Assembly (NCBI GenBank): GCA_017512725.1
Contig: JAFWEW010000041.1
Location: 1-64,000, forward strand
Origin: Solobacterium sp.
GTDB taxonomy: Bacteria; Bacillota_I; Bacilli_A; Erysipelotrichales; Erysipelotrichaceae
Length of the DNA stretch: 64,000 nt
Reading direction: 5' to 3'
The first letter of the stretch is position 1, and the number at the start of each line of letters is the position of its first letter. The translations under genes and the position numbers were made by a program. Positions 25,811 through 35,348 of the stretch are shown here, one piece after another. The notes beneath the pieces were generated by a model. It worked only from the letters and a program-made list of their open reading frames with translations, had not been told where the DNA came from and did no database searches.

Positions 25811-27748
25811 ATGGAAAACGTAATACTGAAGATCCTGAAACAATTTCGAACACTGCTGAAGTATTATCGAAAACTGCGGCTGCCCGCAAAAGCCGCATGT
25901 CTGATTCTGGCATGTGTTCTTTTAATGATGTGCTTTGATGCAGTTCTGCCCAAAGATACCAGAACCATCGAAACATATGACGTGGACAATATTCTCTATG
26001 AAGATACCCGTTACCTGGCAATCGGGTTTGATGACTTCCGCCCATCCGACTTTTCACTGGTGATCCCGCTGTTTGCGGAATACGGAGCCCGGGCAGAGTA
26101 CAATATCATAACCAATGTTTCCGTATCACCGGAAACCCGAAAGGAACAGTTTGAGGCGGTCTTTTCAAACGGCAATGAACTGGGCGATCATACCTGGAAC
26201 CACAGGGAATTCATCTATACCGATCCGCTGTTTAACGGACAGGACCCGGATTCTCCGGAAGGGGATCAGGTACCGTATCCTTCCAATGAAGAATTACGAG
26301 GCAACCGGGGTGATGGAAAAAATGTATTCGGCTATGATATCCACTCCAAGGTCAATGACGCCATGGATATCTGGAAACTGGAACTGGATGCCTCATGGGC
26401 AGAACTGACAGATGAAGAATGTCAGTACATCCGGGATTCCTTTTCGGTATATAAAAATGCCAACGGAATGTGTGAGCTGCTGGACTGGATGTCCAACTGG
26501 TTCCTTGGCACAACGGGGTCTTCGTACGGCAGCTATGATGAAGCACAGGGCTGTTATACCGGAGGGATCTTTACCGGTGCCAGAACCTCTTCCAACCATG
26601 AGATCTGGGAGCGGATCCTGGAAATCACAGCCTTGTATTATAAGAATTATCTGGAGATGGAAGAACCGTTCCGGGTCTGGTCCAAGCCGGGTGATCTTCA
26701 TTCGCCGTGCACCTATGAAAACGACGGAAAGCGGTATTATGATCCGGACTTTCTCTTACCCTATAACTATCAGGCAAAGATGAAATCCAGCCTGCGTACC
26801 GATGAAAACGGTGCTCCCTTAAGCAGAAGCTGGAATGATGTTCTGCGGGAATACGGCTATACGTCCACCCATGACAGTCTGTATCCGGGAAGAAACGACG
26901 GATTCACAAAACCGGCAATGGCCTATCAGTTTTTCTATAACGCATCGCTTTCCCGGAACGACGGCGTTGTTTTTCCAACGAATTCTGCGGTTCCCTATGC
27001 GGCGCTGTATGAGGCCTATCCGGAATCCTTTTTTGTACCGGACAATGATTACGGTATTCAAATGATCAAAGACAAAGGCGTTTTCTTTGATCTCATTGAA
27101 TCGCTCCGTCATAATACTGCCCATGGACTGATTCAGGGCGAAGTGATTGATTCTGATGATACGTTCAGTGAACGGGTGATTCTGGAAGAACTGCTGAAGT
27201 TCTGCAACGGCACCGGTATCAAATTGATTCCGAAATCCGAGGCGTATGATCTCTGCTTCCATACAATGCGGACGGAAGGCAATCTCATCTACAACCCAAA
27301 ACTGCGCTGCACGATAGAAGAGTATTACGGCAGGGATCCGGATATCCCATCCAACCCGGACGGGTATGTCGGAGTTTGCCATACTGAAGAAATGGACACC
27401 GGGAAGCGAATGCTGGTTACCGAGGAACTGACGGAATATGTTCATTTTGGTATTCCGACCGGTACGATCGTTTATCAGGCAGAAGGAAAGGGAAACGGAG
27501 TAATCCGGATTTATGCCATCCGGAACAACAGTCCATTTGATCTGAACACGGAACAGCTGGAACTGCTGAAAGAGGTTCCGGTAAATTCAAACTCGTTTAA
27601 AATAGTTTCCGCAGAGTTTGCAATACCGGATGTACCGGCCGATGGAACGGATCTGCAGTATGACGGACTGGGAGAGAAGATCATGGGAATCAAAATCGTC
27701 TATCCGCAGGGGATCCGGGTTTATGACATCGGACTGTTCATGAAGTAA
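25811..27748 (+). CDS. Membrane-anchored protein with NodB-like polysaccharide deacetylase domain
   Basis: 645 residues, with one N-terminal membrane segment (about 30-48) and a large extracytoplasmic part. Residues 60-150 resemble a NodB deacetylase: YLAIGFDDFRPSDFS carries the Asp pair and ELGDHTWNHREF supplies the HxxxH metal ligands. The rest, with FRVWSKPGDLHSP and a beta-rich C-terminal region, is unfamiliar. Substrate may be peptidoglycan or another wall glycan. The frame opens at TTG 25802 overlapping the rnhB stop; ATG 25811 is chosen. The gene interrupts the rnhB-dprA order seen in relatives. Confidence 0.72.
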   Translation: MENVILKILKQFRTLLKYYRKLRLPAKAACLILACVLLMMCFDAVLPKDTRTIETYDVDNILYEDTRYLAIGFDDFRPSDFSLVIPLFAEYGARAEYNIITNVSVSPETRKEQFEAVFSNGNELGDHTWNHREFIYTDPLFNGQDPDSPEGDQVPYPSNEELRGNRGDGKNVFGYDIHSKVNDAMDIWKLELDASWAELTDEECQYIRDSFSVYKNANGMCELLDWMSNWFLGTTGSSYGSYDEAQGCYTGGIFTGARTSSNHEIWERILEITALYYKNYLEMEEPFRVWSKPGDLHSPCTYENDGKRYYDPDFLLPYNYQAKMKSSLRTDENGAPLSRSWNDVLREYGYTSTHDSLYPGRNDGFTKPAMAYQFFYNASLSRNDGVVFPTNSAVPYAALYEAYPESFFVPDNDYGIQMIKDKGVFFDLIESLRHNTAHGLIQGEVIDSDDTFSERVILEELLKFCNGTGIKLIPKSEAYDLCFHTMRTEGNLIYNPKLRCTIEEYYGRDPDIPSNPDGYVGVCHTEEMDTGKRMLVTEELTEYVHFGIPTGTIVYQAEGKGNGVIRIYAIRNNSPFDLNTEQLELLKEVPVNSNSFKIVSAEFAIPDVPADGTDLQYDGLGEKIMGIKIVYPQGIRVYDIGLFMK

Positions 27749-27777
27749 CGAAAAAGAATCATCATAAGAAAAATAGA

Positions 27778-27822
27778 AATCTGTTAACAGGTCGAAAATG
27801 ATCTCAGACAGATTTTTTATTT
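27778..27822 (+). terminator. Terminator between the deacetylase gene and dprA
   Basis: AAATCTGT (27778-27785) pairs perfectly with ACAGATTT (27808-27815), then the T-run TTTTATTT. Confidence 0.75.
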
Positions 27823-27875
27823 AAAAAACGTGGAATTTCCATTCCGTGTACTAAGTGTTCCTTGAAAGGGGCAGT

Positions 27876-28637
27876 ATGACAGAACAGGAAACACTCGCAC
27901 AGTACAGCTGGAAGTATGACGGCGACTGGTCCAAGATCGCAGAAGCCATCAGACGGGAAGAAGTCCCCGGAAATGTAATGATCAAAGATCAGTACCTGAC
28001 GATTTACGATGAAGCTTACCCGGATCGTCTGAGAAGGCTGCGCTATCCGCCATGGGTGCTGTTTTACCGGGGCAACCTAGAACTCCTTAAGACCAGTGCC
28101 GCAACGATCGTCGGCAGCCGGCGCATGACCTGGTACGGCAATGCCTCAACCGAACTGTCTGCTTCAATACTATGCGAGCACTTTACACTGGTATCGGGTC
28201 TTGCCAAAGGGGTCGACAGTATCGTGCACCGTACAGCCATCGGAAAAGGAAAGGCTACGATCGGGGTGATCGGATGCGGCCTGAATGTACGATACCCAAG
28301 AGAAAATGAATATCTCTACAGAAGAATGGAACAGGAACAGCTGGTTCTTTCGGAATACCCAAGCAATACCGGGGTCAAGCGCCATCATTTTCCCTGGCGC
28401 AACCGGATCCTGGCAGCTCTGGGAGACTGTGTGATCGTAACCCAGGCCTCACTCAAAAGCGGGACAATGATAACAGTGAATGAGGCAATTACTCTTGGTA
28501 AGGAGATCTGGTGTTTCCCGTATCCGTTTGAAGATGAGACCGGTGCCGGCTGTAATCTTCTGATCTCACAGGGAGCCAATATCGTCTATGACCGGAAGCT
28601 CCTGGAAGAGATGCGGCCGTTAAAGTCGATCACTTAA
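27876..28637 (+). CDS. dprA: DNA-processing protein DprA (Smf), short form
   Basis: Binds incoming single-stranded DNA and loads RecA during transformation. The 253 residues contain the Rossmann-fold core: VGSRRMTWYG, LVSGLAKGVDSIVHRTAI, GVIGCGLNVRYPREN and HHFPWRNRILAALGD. The C-terminal winged helix of longer DprA proteins is absent. A GTG at 27855 is in frame, but ATG 27876 has GAAAGGGG at proper spacing. It sits before topA as in Bacillus. No competence machinery is visible in the window. Confidence 0.92.
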   Translation: MTEQETLAQYSWKYDGDWSKIAEAIRREEVPGNVMIKDQYLTIYDEAYPDRLRRLRYPPWVLFYRGNLELLKTSAATIVGSRRMTWYGNASTELSASILCEHFTLVSGLAKGVDSIVHRTAIGKGKATIGVIGCGLNVRYPRENEYLYRRMEQEQLVLSEYPSNTGVKRHHFPWRNRILAALGDCVIVTQASLKSGTMITVNEAITLGKEIWCFPYPFEDETGAGCNLLISQGANIVYDRKLLEEMRPLKSIT

Positions 28638-28717
28638 AAATGCTTGCCAAGAAAAGCACTGTGGGTTATTCTTTGGAATTGTTACCTATAAATAGGATGA
28701 AACAAGAGGAGTTTTGC

Positions 28718-30844
28718 ATGAAGAATCTTGTAATTGTAGAGTCGCCTTCCAAGTCCAAGACGATTCAGAAATATCTCGGCAAAGATTATGAAGTGGTCTC
28801 TTCCAAGGGACATATCCGTGATCTTGCCATCCGCGGGAAAGACGGTCTCGGTGTGGATATTGACCATGACTTTGCCGCAACATATGAAGTGTCCAAAGAT
28901 AAGGTGGATACTGTATCGGATTTAAAGAAGCTCGCCAAGAAAAGCGAAGCAGTATATCTCGCAACCGACCCGGACCGGGAAGGCGAAGCGATTTCCTGGC
29001 ACCTGGCACAGGAACTGGGTCTCTCAGAAGATGCGGTCGACCGGGTTACCTTTCATGAGATTACCCATGATGCGGTTGAACAGGCATTTAAAAACCCGCG
29101 CATGATCGATATGGATCTGGTCCATTCCCAGGAGACCAGACGTATCCTGGACCGGATCATCGGATTCAAGCTTTCCAAACTGCTTCACAACAAGATCAAA
29201 TCCAAGAGTGCCGGCCGCGTACAGTCGGTCGCTTTGAAGCTGATCGTGGAACGGGAAAAGGAAATTGCCGCATTTGTTCCGGTCGAATACTGGACACTGG
29301 ATGCGAAGTTTGAAAAAGACGGTGAGAGCTTCAGTGCTTCGCTTGCGAAGATCAATGGTGAAAAGGCCGAACTTCACAACGAAGAAGAGGCGATGAAGGC
29401 ATATAATGCGTGTCTTGGTGATTTTACGATCAGCTCGATCAAGGAAACCACCAAAACTACTGCACCGTTCCGTCCGTTTATTACCTCGACACTTCAGCAG
29501 GAAGCTTCCACCAAGCTTGGCTTCTCCGCCAAGCGTACCATGTCGGTAGCCCAGAAGCTTTATGAAGGTATCGATATCGGCAATGGGCAGGAAGGTCTGA
29601 TTACCTATATGCGTACCGACAGCTACCGGCTTTCGGATGTCTATACCAAGGCTGCCCATGCCCGGATCACCGAGCAGTTCGGCAAGGAATACAACGGGGT
29701 CTATACCGCAAAGAATGATGCGAATGCCCAGGATGCCCATGAAGCGATCCGTCCGACCAATCTGAACAATGACCCGGAAAAGATCAAGAACTATCTGACG
29801 GGAGAACAGTACAAGCTCTACAAGCTGATCTATGCCAGAGCGCTGGCATCCCAGATGGCGCCGGCCCGCTTTGCCGGAAAAGCAATCGTGCTTTCCCAGA
29901 ACGAATATGACTTTACAGCCAGCGGTTCCTCTCTGGTGTTTGACGGATGGCTGAAGGTCTATGGTGCATACTATGCCAATAAAGACACAACCTTACCTGC
30001 ATTAACCGAAGGGGAATCCATCAAAGCTTCCGAACTTACTCCGAACCAGCACTTTACGGAACCACCGGCACGCTATACCGAAGCCCGGCTGATCAAGGAA
30101 CTGGAAGAGCAGGGAGTCGGCCGCCCGAGTACCTATGCGATGATCATTGATACGATCCAGCAGAGAGGCTATGTCAAACTGGAACGTTCGAGTGAGAAAT
30201 CCAAGACCAGAGTCTTCTTCCCGACGGAACAGGGAACCCTGACGGTTGATAAACTCGATGAATTCTTCTCTTCCATCATCAATGTCAAATACACGGCAGA
30301 GATGGAACGGGACCTCGACCGGATTGCCGAAGGGGATGCCGATGAGGTAAAGACGCTGAGAGAATTCTGGGATACCTTTACTCCATTACTGGATGAGGCT
30401 TATGAGAAGATGGAGAAGGTCAAGCCGGAAGAAGTCGGGGAAAACTGTCCGGACTGCGGCAGTCCGCTGGTGTATCGTCTGGGCCGGTTTGGAAAGTTCA
30501 TCTCCTGCAGCGGCTTCCCGAAGTGCCGCTATACCAGACAGATCGACGGTAAGGAAAAGGAAAAACCGGAACCGACCGGAAGAGCCTGCCCGGAATGCGG
30601 AAATGGTGAACTGTTAAAGCGCAAATCCCGCTACAATACATATTTCTACGGCTGTTCCAACTTCCCGCGGTGCCATTACATGGAAACTCTGGAAGGCGAG
30701 AAGATCGTCTCGAAGAAAGACCGTGCGGCATCCAAAAAAACCGCTTCTACAAAGAAGCCGGCGGCGAAGAAAACGGCTGCAGCAAAAAAGACAACCACAA
30801 AAACAGCCACAAAGAAAACTACGAAGAAGAAAACGGAAGAATAA
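28718..30844 (+). CDS. topA: DNA topoisomerase I
   Basis: Type IA topoisomerase relaxing negative supercoils. Of 708 residues, the Toprim domain comes first (VIVESPSKSKTIQKYLG, SKGHIRDL, DPDREGEAISWHL), followed by the catalytic tyrosine in ITYMRTDSYRLS and by two C4 zinc fingers beginning CPDCGSPL and CPECGNGE. The last 35 residues are a Lys/Ala/Thr tail resembling histone H1. The frame extends up to 28640, but AGAGGAG before ATG 28718 and the canonical N-terminus fix the start. Confidence 0.97.
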   Translation: MKNLVIVESPSKSKTIQKYLGKDYEVVSSKGHIRDLAIRGKDGLGVDIDHDFAATYEVSKDKVDTVSDLKKLAKKSEAVYLATDPDREGEAISWHLAQELGLSEDAVDRVTFHEITHDAVEQAFKNPRMIDMDLVHSQETRRILDRIIGFKLSKLLHNKIKSKSAGRVQSVALKLIVEREKEIAAFVPVEYWTLDAKFEKDGESFSASLAKINGEKAELHNEEEAMKAYNACLGDFTISSIKETTKTTAPFRPFITSTLQQEASTKLGFSAKRTMSVAQKLYEGIDIGNGQEGLITYMRTDSYRLSDVYTKAAHARITEQFGKEYNGVYTAKNDANAQDAHEAIRPTNLNNDPEKIKNYLTGEQYKLYKLIYARALASQMAPARFAGKAIVLSQNEYDFTASGSSLVFDGWLKVYGAYYANKDTTLPALTEGESIKASELTPNQHFTEPPARYTEARLIKELEEQGVGRPSTYAMIIDTIQQRGYVKLERSSEKSKTRVFFPTEQGTLTVDKLDEFFSSIINVKYTAEMERDLDRIAEGDADEVKTLREFWDTFTPLLDEAYEKMEKVKPEEVGENCPDCGSPLVYRLGRFGKFISCSGFPKCRYTRQIDGKEKEKPEPTGRACPECGNGELLKRKSRYNTYFYGCSNFPRCHYMETLEGEKIVSKKDRAASKKTASTKKPAAKKTAAAKKTTTKTATKKTTKKKTEE

Positions 30845-30910
30845 TAACCTGCAGGGCAGAGACAACCAGTTATGGGTGTTTCTGCCCTGTTATACAAGAG
30901 GTGTTGTAAA

Positions 30911-32218
30911 ATGGATTTCATGAAACAAGAGGCAATTGTAATCGGGGCGGGCCTTGCCGGCTGTGAAGCGGCGTATCAGCTGACCCGGCGAGGGATTGGC
31001 GTGACCCTGATTGAAATGAAACCGAAAAAGAGAACCCCTGCACATGCGGCAGATACCTTTGGGGAGCTCGTCTGTTCCAACAGCCTGCGTTCCGATTCCA
31101 TTACCAATGGTGTCGGACTGCTGAAAGAAGAGATGCGTGTGATCGGGTCGTTGATCATGGAAGCAGCAGATGCCACAAGAGTACCGGCCGGCAGTGCCTT
31201 AGCGGTTGACCGGGAAGGGTTTTCCCATTATATCGATGCAAAGATCCGCAGTAACCCGCTGATCACCATTATCGATTCAGAAGCAGATTCCATTCCGGAA
31301 GGACCGACAATCATTGCGACCGGACCGCTTACCAGTGATGCGCTGATGAAACCGATCCAGAATCTGCTCGATGCGAAGTACTGTTACTTCTATGATGCAG
31401 AAGCACCGATCGTAACCGCCGAATCGATTGACTTTACCAAGGCGTATAAAAAATCCCGCTATGACAAGGGAGAGGCAGACTATGTCAACTGCCCGATGAC
31501 ACGGGAACAGTTTGAACTGTTCTATCAGGAACTGATCAATGCCGAAACCGTACCGATTAAAGCATTTGAACAGGAGATCTACTTTGAAGGCTGTATGCCC
31601 TTTGAAGTCATGGCAAAGCGGGGCAGGAACACTTTATTATTTGGCCCGATGAAGCCGGTCGGTCTTGAACATGACGGCATGCGGCCATATGCGGTCGTTC
31701 AGCTGCGTCAGGATAATGCCGAAGCGAGTCTTTACAACATCGTCGGCTTCCAGACGCATCTGACCTGGCCGGAACAGAAACGGATCATTCATATGATTCC
31801 GGGACTGGAACAGTGCGAGTTTGTACGCTATGGCGTCATGCACAGGAACAGCTATATCAACAGCCCGACGTGTCTGAACGAAACCTATCAGTCCAAGATC
31901 CGAGAAGATCTGTTTTTTGCTGGGCAGCTGACCGGAGTCGAGGGCTATGTGGAAAGCACTGCCTCCGGCATGTTAGCAGGTATTAATATGGCACATTATC
32001 TCAAGGGAGAGGAGCTTATAGCACCGGGACCGGAAACGATGATCGGCGCAATGTCGTATTACATCACCCATGCAGATCCGGATCACTTCCAGCCAATGAA
32101 TGCCAACTTCGGGATCATGCATCTGAAGACGGCAGTAAAGAAAAAAGACCGCAAGGAAGCGTATGGAAAACAGTCACTGGAGATCATCCGGCAGGAGATA
32201 GAACATGGCCGGCTTTGA
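30911..32218 (+). CDS. trmFO: tRNA (m5U54) methyltransferase TrmFO, folate/FAD-dependent
   Basis: Methylates U54 in the T-loop of tRNA using methylenetetrahydrofolate and FADH2. 435 residues with the FAD motif [28 protein letters not shown], and [18 protein letters not shown] near the C-terminus, as in the GidA-like TrmFO family. ATG 30911, after AAGAGGTG, is preferred over the in-frame ATG at 30872. Follows topA and overlaps xerC by 14 bases, the Bacillus order. Confidence 0.95.
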   Translation: MDFMKQEAIVIGAGLAGCEAAYQLTRRGIGVTLIEMKPKKRTPAHAADTFGELVCSNSLRSDSITNGVGLLKEEMRVIGSLIMEAADATRVPAGSALAVDREGFSHYIDAKIRSNPLITIIDSEADSIPEGPTIIATGPLTSDALMKPIQNLLDAKYCYFYDAEAPIVTAESIDFTKAYKKSRYDKGEADYVNCPMTREQFELFYQELINAETVPIKAFEQEIYFEGCMPFEVMAKRGRNTLLFGPMKPVGLEHDGMRPYAVVQLRQDNAEASLYNIVGFQTHLTWPEQKRIIHMIPGLEQCEFVRYGVMHRNSYINSPTCLNETYQSKIREDLFFAGQLTGVEGYVESTASGMLAGINMAHYLKGEELIAPGPETMIGAMSYYITHADPDHFQPMNANFGIMHLKTAVKKKDRKEAYGKQSLEIIRQEIEHGRL

Positions 32219-33122
32219 TGAAGCAGTCGAACGCTTTCTGAACCATGTACGGGTCAGCCGTACCGGTTCGAGTGATACGGAAGATGCCTACCGCAGGGAT
32301 ATTGAACGGTTTGTCGGTTATCTCGAAGATGAGAAGATCAAAAGCTTTGAGAAAGTTGATAAAACGGTGATTTCCGATTATGTACTGAAACTGCGGAGCG
32401 GGGATTTCGGCAATAAGCCTTTATCTAACGCTTCCTATGCCCGGAACCTGTCCAGCCTGCGTTCGTTTTACCGGTACCTGAACCGGTATGAAGGCATTGA
32501 AAACAATCCCGTCCGCCAGTTCAAGGGCAGTGCTCCAAGAAGAAAGCTTCCGGAGTTTTTGACCTTTGATCAGATGGAGACACTGCTGAACAGCTTTGAT
32601 CTAACAAAACCGGCAGATATTCGTGACCGCTGCATCATTGAAGTGATGTATGCCTGCGGCCTGCGTGTCAGTGAATGCGCTTCTCTGCAGGTATCCAAGA
32701 TCCGGCTGCCGGAACGGTACCTTTCGGTTGTCGGTAAGGAAAGCAAGGAGCGGATGGTGCCGTTCTACAACCGGTGTGCCAAACTGATCGAACTGTACTT
32801 AAAAGAGGCCAGACCGGTCTTTCAGAAAGAACGTACCGATAATCTGTTTCTGAATCAGAAGGGAAAGCCACTGACTGCCCGATCGATTCAGAATATCTGT
32901 GAAAAGCGGGCACTTGCGGCAGGATTAACGATCCATGTACATCCGCATATGATCCGTCACAGCTTTGCGACCCATCTGCTCGATAACGGAGCGGATCTCC
33001 GAGTCGTACAGGAACTGCTGGGCCACGAGAATCTTTCGACGACCCAGATCTATACCCATGTGACCAGTGACCGTCTGCGGGCAGCGGTTGACAAAGCCCA
33101 TCCCCATGCCAAAAAGGCATGA
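32205..33122 (+). CDS. xerC: Tyrosine recombinase XerC (CodV-type)
   Basis: Resolves chromosome dimers at dif. 305 residues, with an N-terminal SAM-like core-binding domain (about 1-95) and a catalytic domain containing the R of CGLRVSEC, the H-x-x-R pair in [18 protein letters not shown], the H of [13 protein letters not shown] and the nucleophilic Y of IYTHVT. Its place after trmFO matches codV. No hslV, hslU or codY follows. Confidence 0.92.
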   Translation: MAGFDEAVERFLNHVRVSRTGSSDTEDAYRRDIERFVGYLEDEKIKSFEKVDKTVISDYVLKLRSGDFGNKPLSNASYARNLSSLRSFYRYLNRYEGIENNPVRQFKGSAPRRKLPEFLTFDQMETLLNSFDLTKPADIRDRCIIEVMYACGLRVSECASLQVSKIRLPERYLSVVGKESKERMVPFYNRCAKLIELYLKEARPVFQKERTDNLFLNQKGKPLTARSIQNICEKRALAAGLTIHVHPHMIRHSFATHLLDNGADLRVVQELLGHENLSTTQIYTHVTSDRLRAAVDKAHPHAKKA

Positions 33123-33150
33123 CCAGACAAGTATCGAGGAAAGAAGATTT

Positions 33151-34149
33151 ATGGAGAAAGAGAAGAAAGTACTGATTCTCTGTGCACTGTACAATGCGGA
33201 AAACTATATCCGCGGTCAGCTGGACAGTGTGGTGAACCAGACCTATCCAAACTGGAATGTGCTGTTATCCAATGATAATGCCAATGAAGCTACCATGAAG
33301 ATTGTCCGGGAGTTTCTGGATAAGGATTCCCGGTTCTGCTTAATCGACAATAATACCGGAAGACGGGGATCGCACGGAAACTACCGCAATGCGGTGATTC
33401 ATTCCGATGGAGAGAAGTACGATTACTTTGCATATATGGATGATGACGATGTCTGGAAACCGGATAAACTGGAAGTCTGTGTCACAAAGGCAGAAGAAAT
33501 CAAACGGGAGAAGGGGGAGAATACTCCAATCTGTTTTACCAGCAATATGGAGATCATCGACAGCGAAGGGAATCTGAAAGACCCTGATTTTGCGAGTACT
33601 TATCAATATCAGATTCAGAATCCGATGGATGCCTTTTTTACCCATCGGGTATTCGGCTGTAATCTTTTCTTTGACCGGATCGTCTATCTTGCGGTGAAGA
33701 AACTTATGCAGGATCCGGAATTCTCTACGATGAGTTCCTTCGACAACTTCACCTATCAGGTGGCAGCGGGACTGGATGCGGATCTTTCTTTTATCAACAA
33801 ACCCCTGATGTCCTACCGCAGGCATACCAGTAATTCCACCAAGGGAGCGGTCTATAAGATCAATGCCGGGTATTTCGTGAGAATGCTGAAACAGGTGGAT
33901 CAGGTGATCCGCAACAATGCCTATATCGCACGGGACAGCATCGATGCGATCGACCGGATCCTGACGCTTGATCTGAAGCCGGAGAAGCGGAAGGAACTCC
34001 TTGAGATTCGGGAAGGACTTCAGAAAGGCGGGATAACGGCAATGAAGATGTGGCACAAGTATCACGTGAACTGCGGGGACCAGATCCGCACGGCCGAGAA
34101 CTGGATGAGCCTCTGTCTTGGAATGGAGCGGAAATATCTGAACGGATGA
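33151..34149 (+). CDS. Glycosyltransferase family 2
   Basis: 332 residues with a GT-A fold: KVLILCALYNAENYIRGQLD, LLSNDNANEATM, RRGSHGNYRNAV and the metal site AYMDDDDVWKPDK, similar to rhamnosyltransferase-type GT2 enzymes. ATG 33151 with GAGGAAAGAAG upstream is chosen over the longer frame from 33067, which would overlap xerC. It stands between xerC and rpsB where relatives carry protease or other genes. Substrate unknown. Confidence 0.86.
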   Translation: MEKEKKVLILCALYNAENYIRGQLDSVVNQTYPNWNVLLSNDNANEATMKIVREFLDKDSRFCLIDNNTGRRGSHGNYRNAVIHSDGEKYDYFAYMDDDDVWKPDKLEVCVTKAEEIKREKGENTPICFTSNMEIIDSEGNLKDPDFASTYQYQIQNPMDAFFTHRVFGCNLFFDRIVYLAVKKLMQDPEFSTMSSFDNFTYQVAAGLDADLSFINKPLMSYRRHTSNSTKGAVYKINAGYFVRMLKQVDQVIRNNAYIARDSIDAIDRILTLDLKPEKRKELLEIREGLQKGGITAMKMWHKYHVNCGDQIRTAENWMSLCLGMERKYLNG

Positions 34150-34201
34150 CGCCGGAAAGGTATGGCTTACTATATAAATTAAATTTATTAATTTTTTTCT
34201 T

Positions 34202-34250
34202 AACACGAGTGCATTCCTGTGCTACCATAGGAAAGCACTCGTGTTTTTTA
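34202..34250 (+). terminator. Strong terminator upstream of rpsB
   Basis: AACACGAGTGC (34202-34212) pairs perfectly with GCACTCGTGTT (34235-34245) over 11 bp, with an inner TTCCT/AGGAA stem, and is followed by TTTTTTATT. It separates the glycosyltransferase gene from the rpsB transcript. Confidence 0.85.
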
Positions 34251-34265
34251 TTGCGGGTGTAATAC

Positions 34266-34362
34266 TCACACAGGGGATTCCGGTTCCCGTGCATACACTG
34301 TATGTTGTTCCGGTTCGAACCTGTGGCGGATAACAACGGAAAGTGAGGTAAAGAAAGAAATT
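34266..34362 (+). promoter_or_regulatory. 5' leader region of rpsB
   Basis: About 100 bases without coding potential between the terminator and the rpsB ATG. They contain several short self-complementary stretches, such as CCGGTTC near 34280 and again near 34312, and a probable -10 (TGTAATACT) begins at 34258. Autoregulation by S2 through this leader is known in other bacteria; here it is only a possibility. Confidence 0.35.
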
Positions 34363-35346
34363 ATGACTGTTGTCTCCATGAGGAAAATGCTCGAGAACGG
34401 TGTTCATTTCGGACATCAGACTCGCAAATGGAACCCGAAGTTCCGCCCGTACATCTACACCAGCAAGAACGGTATCTACATCATCGACCTGGCAAAAACC
34501 CAGGAACAGCTGGATGTCGCTTATGCGAAGCTGAAGGAAATCACTGAAAACGGCGGAAAGGTTCTCTTCGTCGGAACCAAGAAGCAGGCGCAGGCTCCGA
34601 TCCTGGCAGAAGCGCTCCGTTCCGGTTCCTTCTATGTCAACCAGAGATGGCTCGGCGGTACGCTGACAAACTTCCGTACCATTCAGAAGTCCGTCAAGAA
34701 GCTGATTGAGATCGAAGAGATGGAAACTTCCGGAACCATCAATGTGTACAAGAAGAAGGAACAGTCCGTCATGCTCAAGCGCAAAGAGCGTCTTGAAAAC
34801 TTCCTTGGCGGAATCAAGGAAATGAAGAAGCTGCCGGATGCACTGTTCGTTGTCGACCCGATCGAAGAGCACAACGCAGTCGCAGAAGCACGCAAGCTCC
34901 ACATCCCGGTATTCGCACTGATCGATACCAATGCGGATCCGACAACGGTTGACTATCCGATTCCTTCCAACGATGATGCGGTACGTTCCATTACGCTGAT
35001 GGTCGGTGTCATCGCAGATGCGATCTGCGAAGCCAAGGGCGGCGTTCTGGAATTTGCACACCAGGAAGATGAAACAGTTGAAGACATCACCATGAAGGAT
35101 GTCATGATCAATGTTGAGCAGCAGGCTGCTGAGTATGAGCGCAGAAAGCGTCAGCGTTACGAAGAGCGCCGTCAGCAGATGCAGAATAGAAGCCGCTTCA
35201 ACCGTGACGGTCAGTCCGGTGAGCGCCGTGTGTTCCGCCGCGACAACAACCGCAACAACCCTGCCCGTGGAAACGGCGGAGCCCCGAAGGCAGAAGCCGC
35301 ACCGAAGGCAGAAGCAGCACCTGTTGAAACAAAGGAGGCAGAATAA
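34363..35346 (+). CDS. rpsB: 30S ribosomal protein S2, with extended C-terminal tail
   Basis: 327 residues, against a usual 230-260. The core is typical: MRKMLENGVHFGHQTRKWNP at the start, GTKKQAQAP, NQRWLGGTLTNF and FALIDTNADPTTVDYPIPSN. After about residue 240 there is a helix rich in Tyr/Arg/Gln (YERRKRQRYEERRQQMQNR) and then an Arg/Asn- and Ala/Lys/Pro-rich disordered tail. GTGAGGTAAAG lies upstream. It forms the usual pair with tsf, two bases apart. Confidence 0.96.
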   Translation: MTVVSMRKMLENGVHFGHQTRKWNPKFRPYIYTSKNGIYIIDLAKTQEQLDVAYAKLKEITENGGKVLFVGTKKQAQAPILAEALRSGSFYVNQRWLGGTLTNFRTIQKSVKKLIEIEEMETSGTINVYKKKEQSVMLKRKERLENFLGGIKEMKKLPDALFVVDPIEEHNAVAEARKLHIPVFALIDTNADPTTVDYPIPSNDDAVRSITLMVGVIADAICEAKGGVLEFAHQEDETVEDITMKDVMINVEQQAAEYERRKRQRYEERRQQMQNRSRFNRDGQSGERRVFRRDNNRNNPARGNGGAPKAEAAPKAEAAPVETKEAE

Positions 35347-35348
35347 TC

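Noticed and set aside
32205..33122. Phage or integrative-element integrase
   Set aside because: Length, motif spacing and the trmFO neighbour match chromosomal XerC; no attachment-site repeats or phage genes are nearby.
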